Shown: piece by piece, positions 16,420-25,182 of the stretch
How positions within the stretch are numbered: the first letter of the stretch is position 1
How the letters are laid out: every line of letters begins with the position of its first letter
Assembly (NCBI GenBank): GCA_963834515.1
Contig: CAWICB010000001.1
Span: forward strand, 310,001-374,000
DNA length: 64,000 bases
DNA from: RYN-230 sp963834515
GTDB lineage: Bacteria > Actinomycetota > Actinomycetes > Streptosporangiales > Streptosporangiaceae
Reading direction: 5' to 3'
Notes under the pieces: generated by a model
What the model was told of the DNA's origin: nothing
Database searches by the model: none
The model's input: only the letters and a program-made list of their open reading frames with translations
Translations under genes and position numbers: made by a program

Positions 16420-18233
16420 TTACTGGCCTGGGCACATCGCCGCCGCCTGGCCGGCGCCGCACACCGTCAACTCGTGCCGTTGGCCACGCACCGGGCCGGC
16501 CTGGGGCACCCCGGCCGCGCTGCTGGGGGTGAGCCGGACAACGATCGCCCGGTGCCGCAGCAGCACGGTCACGTGCGGCATCGGCCGGCCGGCGAACAGG
16601 TACCGAGGGCCCAGATACCGCGCGGCGCGGTGATCCACGGCGGGCTCATATCCGGCGGCGCGCAGCGCCCAGGCGAGGCCGAGAGTGACGTCCCGGTCGT
16701 AAACCCCGTCCGTCGCCACCGACAGCTCCAGCCGCTGGCGGGGCAGCAGCTGCTCGATGCGCTGCGCGGCCAGCCGGGTGGCGGTCACGTTCCGGGCCGC
16801 GGTCGCGGCGGCCCACGCCCGCGCTTGCTGGGCCACCGCCAGCCACGATCCCAGGCCGATCAGTGCGATGGCGGCCACGCCGAGGACGCGGACGCCCCAG
16901 CGCGCTGCTGATCCGGCTGCCAGGCCGGGGGAGCCGCGCGCCGGCTGGGGCCGGGCGGTGAGCGGGCCTCGCCGGCTTCCCGCCGCCCGGCCACCCCCCG
17001 TCCGGCCACCCGCAGTCCGGCCACCCGCCGTCCGGCCAGCACAGCCGCTGCGCCGGTGGCCAGCCAGGCGAGCACGCCCACCGGGAGCAGGACGATCAGC
17101 AGGTAATTCTGATCACGGTGACCGATGTCGTGCAGCGGGATATTCGAGTACGTGGCCAGGACCGCGCCGCTGGCCAGCACGCTGACCGCGGCCAGGGCGG
17201 CCAGCCGGCGGGATCGCAGCGGCCAGATCGCGACAGCCAGCACGGCGGCGGTGACAGCCAGCACGGCCACGCCGAACCCCGGCCTGGCGGCGCCGATCGC
17301 GGTCGCGATGCCCTGGTCGCGGAGCGGCAGCCACGGCTGCCACCAGACTGGGGGCGGCAGGGCTGACGCGGTGAGCGCCTTCAGCCCGAATGCGGGGCCG
17401 GCCGGGTGCCCCGCACCCACGCTGGCGGTCAGCAGGCTGAGGTTGCCGTGGTGGCTGGTGAACTGCTGGATCAACGGGGCGACCCAGCAGGCCGTGCCCG
17501 CCACCAGCCCGGCCACCGCCCAGCCGTACCCGGCCCGGGCCCGGATGGTGTCCGCCAGCCCGGCCACCAATGCCACCAGCACAAGAGCGGCCGAGGCCAG
17601 CGTGAACATCAGGTGAGCCTGCGCGGCCACCGACGCGGCGAGCACGAGCACCGGCCACCAGCGGCGCCGGCCGCCCAGCACAGCCAGGCCCGCGGCCAGC
17701 GCGGCCAGGAAGAACACCACGCCGAGCCATGGGTTCCAGTACGGCTCCGCCGCGACCAGGGGCTGCCAGGCCACCGTGCCGACGATGATCCCGCTGGCCA
17801 GCACGCCGCCGAACGCGCCGAACACCGACCAGGTGGCCTCGATCGCGAGCGAGGCCGCGACCATGCACCACAGCGCCGCGCCCCACACCACCCCGGCCCG
17901 CGGGTCGATGTGCACCGGGATGGCGAGCAGCCAGTACTGCAGCGGCCCGGGATCGAACGCGCCGTTGTGCAGCTGGGTGGCCTGCCCGACCAGGGGGCCG
18001 TAGGGAGTCAGCACATCCCAGGAGCGGAGCGCAATGGCCGCGCCATCGGCGATAACCGGCGAGTCGCCCTGGACCGAACGTACCGCGCCGATCGCGAACG
18101 GTATCCAGGCGGCCAGGTGCGCGGCCAGCCGGAAGACGCTGGCCAGACGGGGCGGGACAAGCGGCCCGTCCGGAGCGGGCAGCGCGGCCCGGTCCGCCGC
18201 CACAGCGGCTGGCCAACCGGGCATCTCCGTCAC
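16420..18233 (-). pseudogene. Polytopic membrane glycosyltransferase-like protein, frameshifted near its C-terminus
   Basis: The first 400 codons encode ten or more membrane segments with an early extracytoplasmic loop, GDSPVIADGAAIALRSWDVL, then GPLVGQATQ. This is the plan of GT-C-like/ArnT-type lipid-linked glycosyltransferases, and many actinobacterial copies are annotated only as membrane protein. In the original frame the tail becomes a low-complexity run and stops at 16860. In the shifted frame a normal continuation appears: a membrane helix (GVAAIALIGLGSWLAVAQQ) and a 130-residue soluble end stopping at 16420. One base is missing somewhere in 16900-17010, in a CCGGCCACCCG repeat. GTG at 18233 follows AGGGAC. 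Confidence 0.6.
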
Positions 18234-18300
18234 CGTCCCTGATCAGTATTAGGTCCAACGTGCCACCCGCCTGGCTCGTGCCCAGCAGCGCGGACGCACG

Positions 18301-18330
18301 AGGGGGAGGGTTCCGTGGAACCCTCCCCCT
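18301..18330 (-). terminator. Strong hairpin after the DHA2 efflux gene
   Basis: AGGGGGAGGGTTCC pairs with GGAACCCTCCCCCT around GT: a perfect 14-bp stem 24 bp beyond the stop of the minus-strand MFS gene, before the next minus-strand start. It is a good rho-independent-type terminator apart from the missing U tract. Confidence 0.75.
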
Positions 18331-18353
18331 CAGTGCGCGGGTGAGCCAGCCGG

Positions 18354-20072
18354 TCAGGGATCGGTGCGGGTGGCGTCCTGCGGATCCAGGCTTTCCTGGG
18401 TGATGGCCGGCTGCGGGGTGGCCGGGTCCACGTCCGCCGCGTCGGCCAGCGCCGACCCGGTCACGGTCGCGCTGGACACCGGCAGGTCGGCCTCGGGCGT
18501 GCCCACGCCGGGCTCCGGCCACGTCTTCAGCTCGACCTGCGGGATCAGCCAGGAGGCCAGGAAGGCCAGCCCGGCGATCGGGACGGCAACCAGGAACACG
18601 GTCTGGATCGACTCGGCGTAGCCGGCCACGAAGCCCTGGTGCACCACCGCGGGCAGCTGCTTGAGCAGCGCCGGGGTGGCGTCCGAGGCGCTGAAGCCGG
18701 CCGGGATGGAGACCCCGTGCAGGTGCTTGGCCAGGTTGCCGACCAGCACGTTGGCAAAGATCGCACCGAAGATGGCGGTGCCGAACGAGCCGCCGATGGA
18801 GCGGAAGAACGTGGCCCCGGACGTGGCCACACCCAGTTCGCTGTGCGGCACGCCGTTCTGCACGATGATCACCAGCACCTGCATCACGCCACCGATGCCC
18901 ATGCCGAGGACCAGCATGTACAGCGCGTCCTGCAGGGTGGACGAGCCCACGCCCATCAGCGAGAGCAGGTACAGCCCGATGGTCATCAGCGCTGTCCCGG
19001 CGATCGGGAAGAACCGGTACCTGCCGGTCCGCGAGATGATCTGGCCGGAGCCGATCGACGTCACCAGCAGCCCGGCCATCAGCGGCAGCAGGTACACCCC
19101 GGAGATGGTCGGCGAGATGCCGCGCACCACCTGGAAGAACGCCGGCAGGTAGGTGATCGCGCCGAACATCGCGAAGCCGACGATGAATCCGACCAGGCTG
19201 GTCACCCAGAACGTGCGCAGCCGGAACAGGTGCAGGGGCAGGACCGGCTCCACGGCCCTCCGCTCGACGACCACGAACAGCCCGATCAGCAGCACGCCGG
19301 CCACGCCGAGGATGTAGATCGGGGCGGACCGCCACGGGTACGTGGTACCGCCGAGGCTGGTCAGCAGGATCAGCGAGGTGGCGGCGAGGGACAGCACCAC
19401 GAACCCCAAGTAGTCGATCACGTGGTGCACCCGGGCCAGGTGACCTGGCACCTGGCTGGCCACGACCAGCAGCGCGATGATGCCGATCGGCACGTTGATG
19501 TAGAAGATCCAGCGCCAGGACAGGTCGTCCACGAACACCCCGCCCAGCAGCGGGCCGATCACGCTGGCCACGCCGAAGACGGCGCCGAACAGCCCGACGT
19601 ACCGGCCCCGCTCCCGGGGTGAGACCACGTCACCCACGATGGCCTGGGCGCCGACCATCAGGCCGCCCGCGCCCAGGCCCTGGACGGCGCGGAACGCGAT
19701 CAGCTCGATCATGGACGTGCTGATGCCGGACAGGATCGAGCCGGCCACGAAGATGACGATCGCCGCCTGGAAGAAGATCTTCCGGCCGTACTGGTCGCCC
19801 AGCTTGCCCCATAGCGGGGTGGACACCGTGGTGGCCAGCAGGTATGCGGTGATGACCCAGGCGATGTGCGAACCGCCCTTGAGGTCGCCAACGATGGTTG
19901 GCAGCGCGGTGGACACGATCGTCTGGTCGAGCGCGGCGAGCAGCATGCCGAGCATGAGCGCGCCGATGATGAACAGGACACGGCGGCGGCCCAGCCCGGG
20001 CAGGGCGCCGTTGCCAGTGCCGGCCGCAGCGGCCGGCGGGCCGGCGGCGGGCGCGGGAGTGGCGGAAGCCAT
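18354..20072 (-). CDS. DHA2-family (EmrB/QacA) MFS multidrug exporter
   Basis: A 572-residue membrane protein with 14 predicted segments. DHA2 signatures are clear: LDQTIVSTALPTIVGDL in TM1, motif A WGKLGDQYGRKIFF, and motif C-like GVASVIGPLLGGVFVDDLSWRWIF near TM5. It would export hydrophobic drugs by proton antiport. The ATG at 20072 overlaps the TGA of the upstream TetR gene by one base (TGATG), so the two are translationally coupled. An apparent 818-codon TetR-MFS fusion in the raw sequence is an artefact of the frameshift in tetR. A hairpin follows at 18301. Confidence 0.9.
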   Translation of the reverse strand: MASATPAPAAGPPAAAAGTGNGALPGLGRRRVLFIIGALMLGMLLAALDQTIVSTALPTIVGDLKGGSHIAWVITAYLLATTVSTPLWGKLGDQYGRKIFFQAAIVIFVAGSILSGISTSMIELIAFRAVQGLGAGGLMVGAQAIVGDVVSPRERGRYVGLFGAVFGVASVIGPLLGGVFVDDLSWRWIFYINVPIGIIALLVVASQVPGHLARVHHVIDYLGFVVLSLAATSLILLTSLGGTTYPWRSAPIYILGVAGVLLIGLFVVVERRAVEPVLPLHLFRLRTFWVTSLVGFIVGFAMFGAITYLPAFFQVVRGISPTISGVYLLPLMAGLLVTSIGSGQIISRTGRYRFFPIAGTALMTIGLYLLSLMGVGSSTLQDALYMLVLGMGIGGVMQVLVIIVQNGVPHSELGVATSGATFFRSIGGSFGTAIFGAIFANVLVGNLAKHLHGVSIPAGFSASDATPALLKQLPAVVHQGFVAGYAESIQTVFLVAVPIAGLAFLASWLIPQVELKTWPEPGVGTPEADLPVSSATVTGSALADAADVDPATPQPAITQESLDPQDATRTDP

Positions 20073-20810
20073 CAGTGGTTGTCCTTTCTGTCCGCCGCGG
20101 TCCGCTGCGGGGGGGTCTTGGGGGGTCGCCCCCCGGGGCTGGCACTGACGAGACGCAGCGCGCAGTCTTCTGGCAGCCCGTCGGCGACCGCGCGGAAGGC
20201 CAGGTCGACGAGTGTGGTGAGCGGCACCGTGCCGCCGGAGCCGGCCCAGAACGAGATGCTGGCCCGGAACACGCTGACCGCCGAAGCGGCCAGCAGCGCC
20301 GGGTACGGGTCCTGATCCGGGTCGGCGCCCAGCCGCTCGGCCAGTCCCTCGGCCGCGGCCCGCTCGACCAGAGCCATCTGGGCCGCGTGCGCGGCCCGCA
20401 GGTGGGCGTCGGCGCGGGCCTCCTTCATCCGGCGCAGCCAGTCCACCGGCTCGCCGCCCAGTTCGCGGAGCTCGTCCGCGACCGCCTGGGCGTCCTCGGT
20501 GATCACGATGCGCAGCGCCTCCAGGGCCGGGCGCACCAGGCGCCGTCCGCACCAGCCGCTCGCGCAGCGACGCGGCCCGGTCCGGGTCGGCGCCGAACAG
20601 CGCGGCTTCCTTGGACGGGAAGTAGTTGAAGAACGTCCTCGGCGAAACGTCGGCCGCCTCTGCGATGTCCTCGACGGTGACGTGCGCGAAGCCGCGCTGG
20701 GCGACCAGGTCCAGCGCCACCCGGCGGAGCGACCGGCGGGTGGCCAGCTTCTTGCGCTCGCGGAGCGAGGCCCGCGGCTCCCCGGTCTCGGTGGTACTAG
20801 CCAGTGTCAT
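20072..20810 (-). pseudogene. TetR-family regulator of the adjacent efflux gene, one frameshift
   Basis: Residues 1-75 carry a normal TetR HTH: RRSLRRVALDLVAQRGFAHV and EDIAEAADVSPRTFFNYFPS. After SLRERLVRTAP the frame is lost near 20545; the ligand-binding half resumes one base out of phase as MRPALEALRIVITEDAQAVA and ends at the TGA overlapping the MFS start. The span of 739 bases implies one extra base. A normal protein of about 245 residues is restored if it is removed. By location it is expected to repress the pump and its own promoter, where a 7+7 bp dyad lies. The C-terminal 20 codons run through a dispersed G-rich repeat. Confidence 0.8.
20109..20138. repeat. G-rich dispersed element, copy 1
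   Basis: GGGGGGTCTTGGGGGGTCG followed by CCCCCCGG, inside the 3' end of the TetR gene. A near copy is at 25133-25159. The two can each fold as a GC hairpin (GGGGG...CCCCC). Confidence 0.55.
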
Positions 20811-20823
20811 TGTGCGCTCACTA

Positions 20824-20848
20824 CAAGTTTGCGTGCCATCTAAACTTG
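20824..20848. promoter_or_regulatory. TetR operator-like dyad CAAGTTT-11-AAACTTG
   Basis: A perfect 7+7 bp inverted repeat 14 bp upstream of the tetR start, in a distinctly A+T-rich promoter region (20810-20880). Size and place fit a TetR dimer site controlling the tetR-MFS operon. Confidence 0.6.
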
Positions 20849-21013
20849 CACTCGCAAGAATATTACACTGAGCGCAACATTGCCCCGGTGGGTCGTTATT
20901 CCCGGGCCGCCGGGCCAGCCGGGAGGCACTGGCCGCCGCGCGGAGTTAGGCCAAGAAAGCCTGCTGGGCGGCGGTGGCCGGGCGGGCAGGGCGGGCCGGC
21001 CACCGCCCGGGGG

Positions 21014-21854
21014 TCAGCGGGCCGCGAGGAACTCGAGCAGGGCCGGGTTGACCACCTCGGGGTAGGTCCAGCCCACGTTGTGCGGGCCGCCGTGCACGGT
21101 CACGAACTTGAGGTCCTTGATCAGCCCGGGCAACCGGGCCGCCGTTGAACGGGTAGGGCAGGATCCGGTCCTGGTCGCCGTGGATGAGCAGTACCGGGAC
21201 GTCGAGCTTGGGCAGGTCGGCCCGGAAGTCGGTGAGCCAGGTGTCCACGCACGCATAGGCCGCGTACCAGGACGCGGCGACCGCCACGTTGAACGAGTTC
21301 TGCCACGCCTGGTCGCTGATCCGGCCTTCTGCGCGGAGCACGTCCACGTTGTAGAAGTTGTCCAGGAAGTCCTTGAAGTAGGCGGGCCGGTCCTTGACCA
21401 CGGCCTCCTTGATGCCGTCGAACACGGACTGGTCCACCCCCTCGGGGTTGTCCGGCGTCTTGAGCAGGTAGGGCGGGATCGCGCCTATCAGCACCGCCTT
21501 GCGGATCCGGCTCGAGCCGTATGTGCCGATGTAGCGGGTCACCTCCCCGGTGCCCATGGAGAACCCGCCCAGCACCAGGTCGTGCAGGTCCAGGTACTGG
21601 ATCAGGGTGTGCAGGTCGGCCGCGAACGTGTCGTAGTCGTAGCCGGTGGTGGCCTGGCTGGACTGGCCGAAGCCGCGCCGGTCGTACGTGATGACCCGGT
21701 ACCCCTCGTCCAGCAGGACGCGGGCCTGCCGCTCCCAGGATGCCCCGTTCAGCGGGTACCCGTGGATGAGCAGGACCGGCTGACCGGTCCCGTGATCCTC
21801 GTAGTAGATCTCGATGTCGGTACTGTTCTCCCGGCCGACGGTAACCTTTGCCAT
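21014..21854 (-). pseudogene. Alpha/beta hydrolase (non-heme chloroperoxidase-like), frameshifted near the end
   Basis: The protein follows the chloroperoxidase/esterase plan: oxyanion motif LLIHGYPLNGASWERQ, DRRGFGQSS, nucleophile elbow LGGFSMGTGEVTRY (Ser in GFSMG), and acid region LLIHGDQDRILP. The raw frame then leaves the family. The expected ending, RLPGLIKDLKFVTVHGGPHN with the catalytic His and VVNPALLEFLAAR, is in another frame that ends at 21014. The span of 841 bases implies one extra base near 21145. Corrected length is about 279 residues, as expected. It is probably a general hydrolase; the metal-free haloperoxidase activity is a family side reaction. Confidence 0.8.
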
Positions 21855-22037
21855 GCCACTCCCTCCCCGGTGCGTGCACTTTGCTCTGCCTGAACCACCC
21901 TGCCCCGTTTGCCCCGCTGTGCAACCCCAGGCTGGCCGGCTATCCGGTGAACTCCGGCTATCGGGCGCAGCAGCGGCCAGTCAGTGACCAGCGAGGCCGG
22001 CCCGGATCCGGTGCACGGGGGGCGGCGGCCCGGATGA

Positions 22038-22043
22038 CAGACT
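22038..22043 (+). promoter_or_regulatory. Leaderless -10-like CAGACT
   Basis: CAGACT ends 6 nt before the second of two consecutive ATG codons (22050), and no Shine-Dalgarno is present. The conserved 6-nt gap favours 22050 over 22047 as the start. Confidence 0.4.
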
Positions 22044-22049
22044 TGGATG

Positions 22050-23579
22050 ATGTCCGCACCACTGCGCTGCCTGGTCACCGGGGCATCCGGCTATATCGGG
22101 GGACGGCTGGTCCCGGAACTGCTCGCGGCCGGGCACACCGTCCGGTGCATGGCCCGTGATCCTGGCAAGCTGGGCGACCGGCCGTGGTCGGCGGACGTCG
22201 AGGTCGCGGCGGCGGACGCGGCCAACGCGGGCGCGGTGCGGCGCGCGCTGGACGGCGTGGACGTGGCCTACTACCTGATCCACTCGCTGGGCACCGGGGT
22301 CACGTTCGAGCAGCGGGACCGGGACGCCGCCCAGGTGTTCGCGGACGTGGCCCGGCAGGCCGGGGTGGGCCGGATCGTCTACCTGGGCGGCATCGTGTCC
22401 GGGCCGCCCGGCGAGCTGTCACCGCACCTGCGGTCCCGCGGTGAGGTGGGGGAGATCCTGCTGCGCAGCGGGGTGCCCACGGCCGCGCTGCAGGCCGCGG
22501 TGATCATCGGCAGCGGGTCGGCGTCGTTCGAGATGCTCCGTTACCTGACCGAGCGGCTGCCGGTCATGGTCACGCCGCGCTGGGTGGAGACCCGGATCCA
22601 GCCCATCGCCGTCCGTGACGTACTGCGCTATCTGGCCGGCTGCGCGGCGCTGCCCGCGGACGTGAGCCGGCGCTTCGACATCGGCGGCCCGGACGTGCTG
22701 ACGTACGCCGAGATGATGCGCCGGTACGCGGCCGTGGCCGGCCTGCCGCCGCGGGTGCTGGTCGCCGTTCCGCTGCTCACCCCGCGGCTGTCCTCGCTGT
22801 GGGTCGGCCTGGTCACCCCGGTCCCCGGCGGGCTGGCCAGGCCGCTGGTCGAGTCGCTGCGCAACGAGGTGGTCTGCGCGGAGCACGACATCGCGGCGTA
22901 CGTGCCCGACCCGCCCGGCGGGCTGCTGCCGATCGACGAGGCCATCGCGCTGGCCCTGCGGCACACCCGGGAAGGTGACGTGTCCACCAGCTGGTCCTCG
23001 GCCGGCCCGCCCGGCGCGCCGAGCGACCCGCTGCCCAGCGACCCGTCCTGGGCCGGCGGGTCGCTGTTCGTGGACGAGCGGAGCAGCGTGGTGCACGCCA
23101 CACCCGCGGACGTGTGGCGGGTCATCGAGGGCATCGGCGGCGCGACCGGCTGGTACTCATTCCCGGCCGCGTGGGCGGTGCGGGGCCTGCTCGACCGGCT
23201 GGCCGGCGGGGTCGGGCTGCGCCGCGGCCGCCGCGACCCGCGCCACCTGCGGCCGGGCGACGCGCTGGACTTCTGGCGGGTCGAGGCCATCACCCCGGGC
23301 TCGCTGCTGCGGCTGCGCGCCGAGATGAAGCTGCCCGGCCTGGCCTGGCTCGAGCTGTCCGTGGACCGCGACCAGGCCGGCCAGACGCGCTACCGGCAGC
23401 GGGCCATCTTCCAGCCGCGCGGCCTGGCCGGGCACGCGTACTGGCGGTCCATCGCGCCGTTCCACGGCGTCGTGTTCGGCGGGATGGTGCGCAACATCAC
23501 CCAGGCCGCCGAGCGGGTGGCCCCGGTCCAGGGGTTAGCCCAGCCGGGGCTTGACTGCGTACCACGGTACGGCTGTTAG
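22050..23579 (+). CDS. SDR-type NAD(P)H-binding protein fused to a DUF2867 domain
   Basis: A 509-residue two-domain protein. The N-terminal 290 residues are an atypical SDR with glycine motif LVTGASGYIGGRLVPEL and a second strand VRCMARDP, resembling NmrA/epimerase-like proteins. The C-terminal 160 residues (from about 335, SLFVDERSSVVHATPADVWRVI) are a DUF2867 domain of START-like fold, ending in a FHGVVFGGMVRNI motif. This fusion is common in actinobacteria; its substrate is unknown. The 3' end overlaps the -35 and operator region of the downstream MerR gene, placing that promoter inside this coding sequence. Confidence 0.85.
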   Translation: MSAPLRCLVTGASGYIGGRLVPELLAAGHTVRCMARDPGKLGDRPWSADVEVAAADAANAGAVRRALDGVDVAYYLIHSLGTGVTFEQRDRDAAQVFADVARQAGVGRIVYLGGIVSGPPGELSPHLRSRGEVGEILLRSGVPTAALQAAVIIGSGSASFEMLRYLTERLPVMVTPRWVETRIQPIAVRDVLRYLAGCAALPADVSRRFDIGGPDVLTYAEMMRRYAAVAGLPPRVLVAVPLLTPRLSSLWVGLVTPVPGGLARPLVESLRNEVVCAEHDIAAYVPDPPGGLLPIDEAIALALRHTREGDVSTSWSSAGPPGAPSDPLPSDPSWAGGSLFVDERSSVVHATPADVWRVIEGIGGATGWYSFPAAWAVRGLLDRLAGGVGLRRGRRDPRHLRPGDALDFWRVEAITPGSLLRLRAEMKLPGLAWLELSVDRDQAGQTRYRQRAIFQPRGLAGHAYWRSIAPFHGVVFGGMVRNITQAAERVAPVQGLAQPGLDCVPRYGC

Positions 23580-23582
23580 CGT
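23551..23582 (+). promoter_or_regulatory. MerR-type promoter with 20-bp spacer and GTACC-AC-GGTAC operator
   Basis: TTGACT (23551-23556) and TAGCGT (23577-23582) are separated by 20 bp. The dyad GCGTACC-AC-GGTACGG lies inside the spacer, as in mer-type promoters that MerR proteins untwist. The -10 ends 7 nt before the merR ATG, so the transcript would be leaderless and autoregulated. Confidence 0.75.
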
Positions 23583-23589
23583 CGCCACC

Positions 23590-23988
23590 ATGGCTGGCTT
23601 GACGATCGGCAAATTCGCCGCCGCCGGAGGGGTCGGCGTCGAGACGGTGCGGTTCTACCAGCGGCGCGGCCTGCTGGCCGCGCCCGACCGCGGCCGGTCC
23701 GGATTCCGCGAGTACTCCGAGGACGACCGGTGGCGGCTGGCCTTCATCCGCCGGGCCCGGGCGCTCGGCTTCAGCCTGGGCGAGATCCGGGACCTGCTCG
23801 GCCCGGCCCAGGCCCGGTCCACGGCGGAGATCGTCCGGGCCGCCGAGCTGAAGCTGGCCGCCAACGCGGCCCGGATGCAGGAACTGGCCCAGCTGCAGGG
23901 CCGGCTCCGCCGCCTGGTCCAGGTGTGCGAGCACGGCGACAGCGACGACTGTGTGGCGCTGCACGTCACCGGCCCCAGGAGGATCTGA
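23590..23988 (+). CDS. MerR-family regulator
   Basis: A 132-residue regulator with the N-terminal winged helix LTIGKFAAAGGVGVETVRFY, then RRGLLAAPDRGRSGFREYSE, and a dimerisation helix of about 40 residues. The effector end has two Cys spaced as C-x8-C (VCEHGDSDDC), like metal- or thiol-sensing MerR proteins, but it lacks the third Cys of true mercury MerR. It is followed after 4 bp by a thioredoxin, so thiol/redox or metal stress is the likely signal. The start at 23590 is fixed by the promoter geometry. Confidence 0.85.
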   Translation: MAGLTIGKFAAAGGVGVETVRFYQRRGLLAAPDRGRSGFREYSEDDRWRLAFIRRARALGFSLGEIRDLLGPAQARSTAEIVRAAELKLAANAARMQELAQLQGRLRRLVQVCEHGDSDDCVALHVTGPRRI

Positions 23989-23992
23989 CCCG

Positions 23993-24334
23993 ATGAGCGC
24001 CGAGCTGAGCAATGGCGTGGTGCGCGCCGCCACCGACGAGACGTTCGCGGCCGCCGTGCTGGGCCAGCCCCGGCCGGTCCTGGTGGAGTTCTGGGCCGAG
24101 TGGTGCCCGCCGTGCCGCCAGCTCGCGCCGGTCCTGGACGCGCTCGCGGCCGACCTGGCGGGCCAGGTCGACGTGGTCAAGGTCAACATCGACGAGAACC
24201 CGCACACCGTGTCGCGCTACGGGATCATGCTCGCGCCGACGCTGAACCTGTACCGCGGCGGCGAGGTCGTCCACCAGGTCGTCGGGGCCCGGTCCAAGTC
24301 CGCACTGCTCCGCGCGTTCGGCCTGGACGGCTGA
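23993..24334 (+). CDS. Thioredoxin with WCPPC active site
   Basis: A 113-residue cytoplasmic thioredoxin. The active site is EFWAEWCPPCRQLAP, with CPPC in place of the usual CGPC, a change expected to alter redox potential. The cis-Pro motif MLAPTLNLYRGGE is intact. AGGAGG sits 10 nt before the ATG and overlaps the end of merR; the two genes form an operon with 4 bp between them. It is probably induced by the MerR signal. Confidence 0.9.
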   Translation: MSAELSNGVVRAATDETFAAAVLGQPRPVLVEFWAEWCPPCRQLAPVLDALAADLAGQVDVVKVNIDENPHTVSRYGIMLAPTLNLYRGGEVVHQVVGARSKSALLRAFGLDG

Positions 24335-24399
24335 CCCCGGCACGCCCGGTGAGCCCGGCGCGCCTTGCCGGGCGGCCGCGGGGTGGGCAGGGTGGGGGC

Positions 24400-25053
24400 A
24401 TGATCGAGGCAGTCATCTTCGACCTGGACGGCGTGCTGATCGACTCCGAGCCGGTGTGGGAGGAGGTCCGCCGCCAGGTGGTGGCCGAGTTCGGCGGGCA
24501 GTGGGCCGCCGACACGCAGCAGCGGCTGATGGGCATGAGCACCGGGGAGTGGGCCAGCTACCTGAGCCGCGGGCTCGGCGTCCAGCTCCCGCCGGACCAG
24601 GTGGCCACGGTGGTCACCAGCCGGATGGCGGCCCGGTACCGCGCGCACCTGCCGCTGCTGCCCGGCGCGGTGCAGGCCGTCGAGCGCCTGTCCGCGCACT
24701 GGCCGCTCGGCCTGGCCAGCTCCGCACCGTTGTCGCTGATCGACACGGTGCTTAACGCCAGTGCCCTCCGGCCGTACTTCGCCGTCGCCATGTCCACCGA
24801 GCAGGTCAAGGCCGGCAAGCCGGCCCCGGACATCTACCTCGCGGTCGCGGCCAAGCTCGGCCAGCCCGCCGCGCGGTGCGCCGCGGTGGAGGACTCGGCC
24901 AACGGGCTGCGCTCGGCCGCCTCGGCGGGCTGCCAGGTCATCGCCGTCCCGCGCCCTCGGTACCCACCCGGTGACGAGGCGCTCGGCCTGGCCGGGGTGG
25001 TACTCGGCAGCCTCACCGAGCTGACCGCAGAAGTAGTCCGCGACCTCAGCTGA
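24400..25053 (+). CDS. HAD-family phosphatase (beta-phosphoglucomutase-like)
   Basis: A 217-residue HAD hydrolase with all four motifs: nucleophile FDLDGVLIDSEP (Asp residues 9 and 11), SSAP for motif II, KAGKPAPDIYL with the motif III Lys, and VEDSANGLRSA for motif IV. The cap inserted after motif I and the DSEPVW start are typical of the beta-phosphoglucomutase/phosphatase subgroup acting on small sugar phosphates. Substrate not determinable. Confidence 0.9.
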   Translation: MIEAVIFDLDGVLIDSEPVWEEVRRQVVAEFGGQWAADTQQRLMGMSTGEWASYLSRGLGVQLPPDQVATVVTSRMAARYRAHLPLLPGAVQAVERLSAHWPLGLASSAPLSLIDTVLNASALRPYFAVAMSTEQVKAGKPAPDIYLAVAAKLGQPAARCAAVEDSANGLRSAASAGCQVIAVPRPRYPPGDEALGLAGVVLGSLTELTAEVVRDLS

Positions 25054-25132
25054 AGGTCTGTGCGCGGCGGCGAGGCGGGGCCCGCCGAAGGCGGGTGCTC
25101 GCCGAGCCGGCGGTCGGCGCGAAGCGGCGATC

Positions 25133-25159
25133 GGGGGGTCCAGGGGGTCGTCCCCCCGG
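25133..25159. repeat. G-rich dispersed element, copy 2
   Basis: GGGGGGTCCAGGGGGTCG followed by CCCCCCGG, 24 bp upstream of the LLM oxidoreductase start. It is a near copy of 20109-20138 and forms a GC hairpin. Confidence 0.55.
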
Positions 25160-25182
25160 AACAAAGCTGCGAGGATCGCGCC

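Noticed and set aside
17113..19335. 740-codon minus-strand frame
   Set aside because: It overlaps the MFS and glycosyltransferase-like genes in another frame and is Arg/Gly-rich; a shadow.
18354..20810. 818-codon TetR-MFS fusion
   Set aside because: The middle part is out-of-frame TetR; both real proteins are recovered when one base is corrected, with a TGATG overlap between them.
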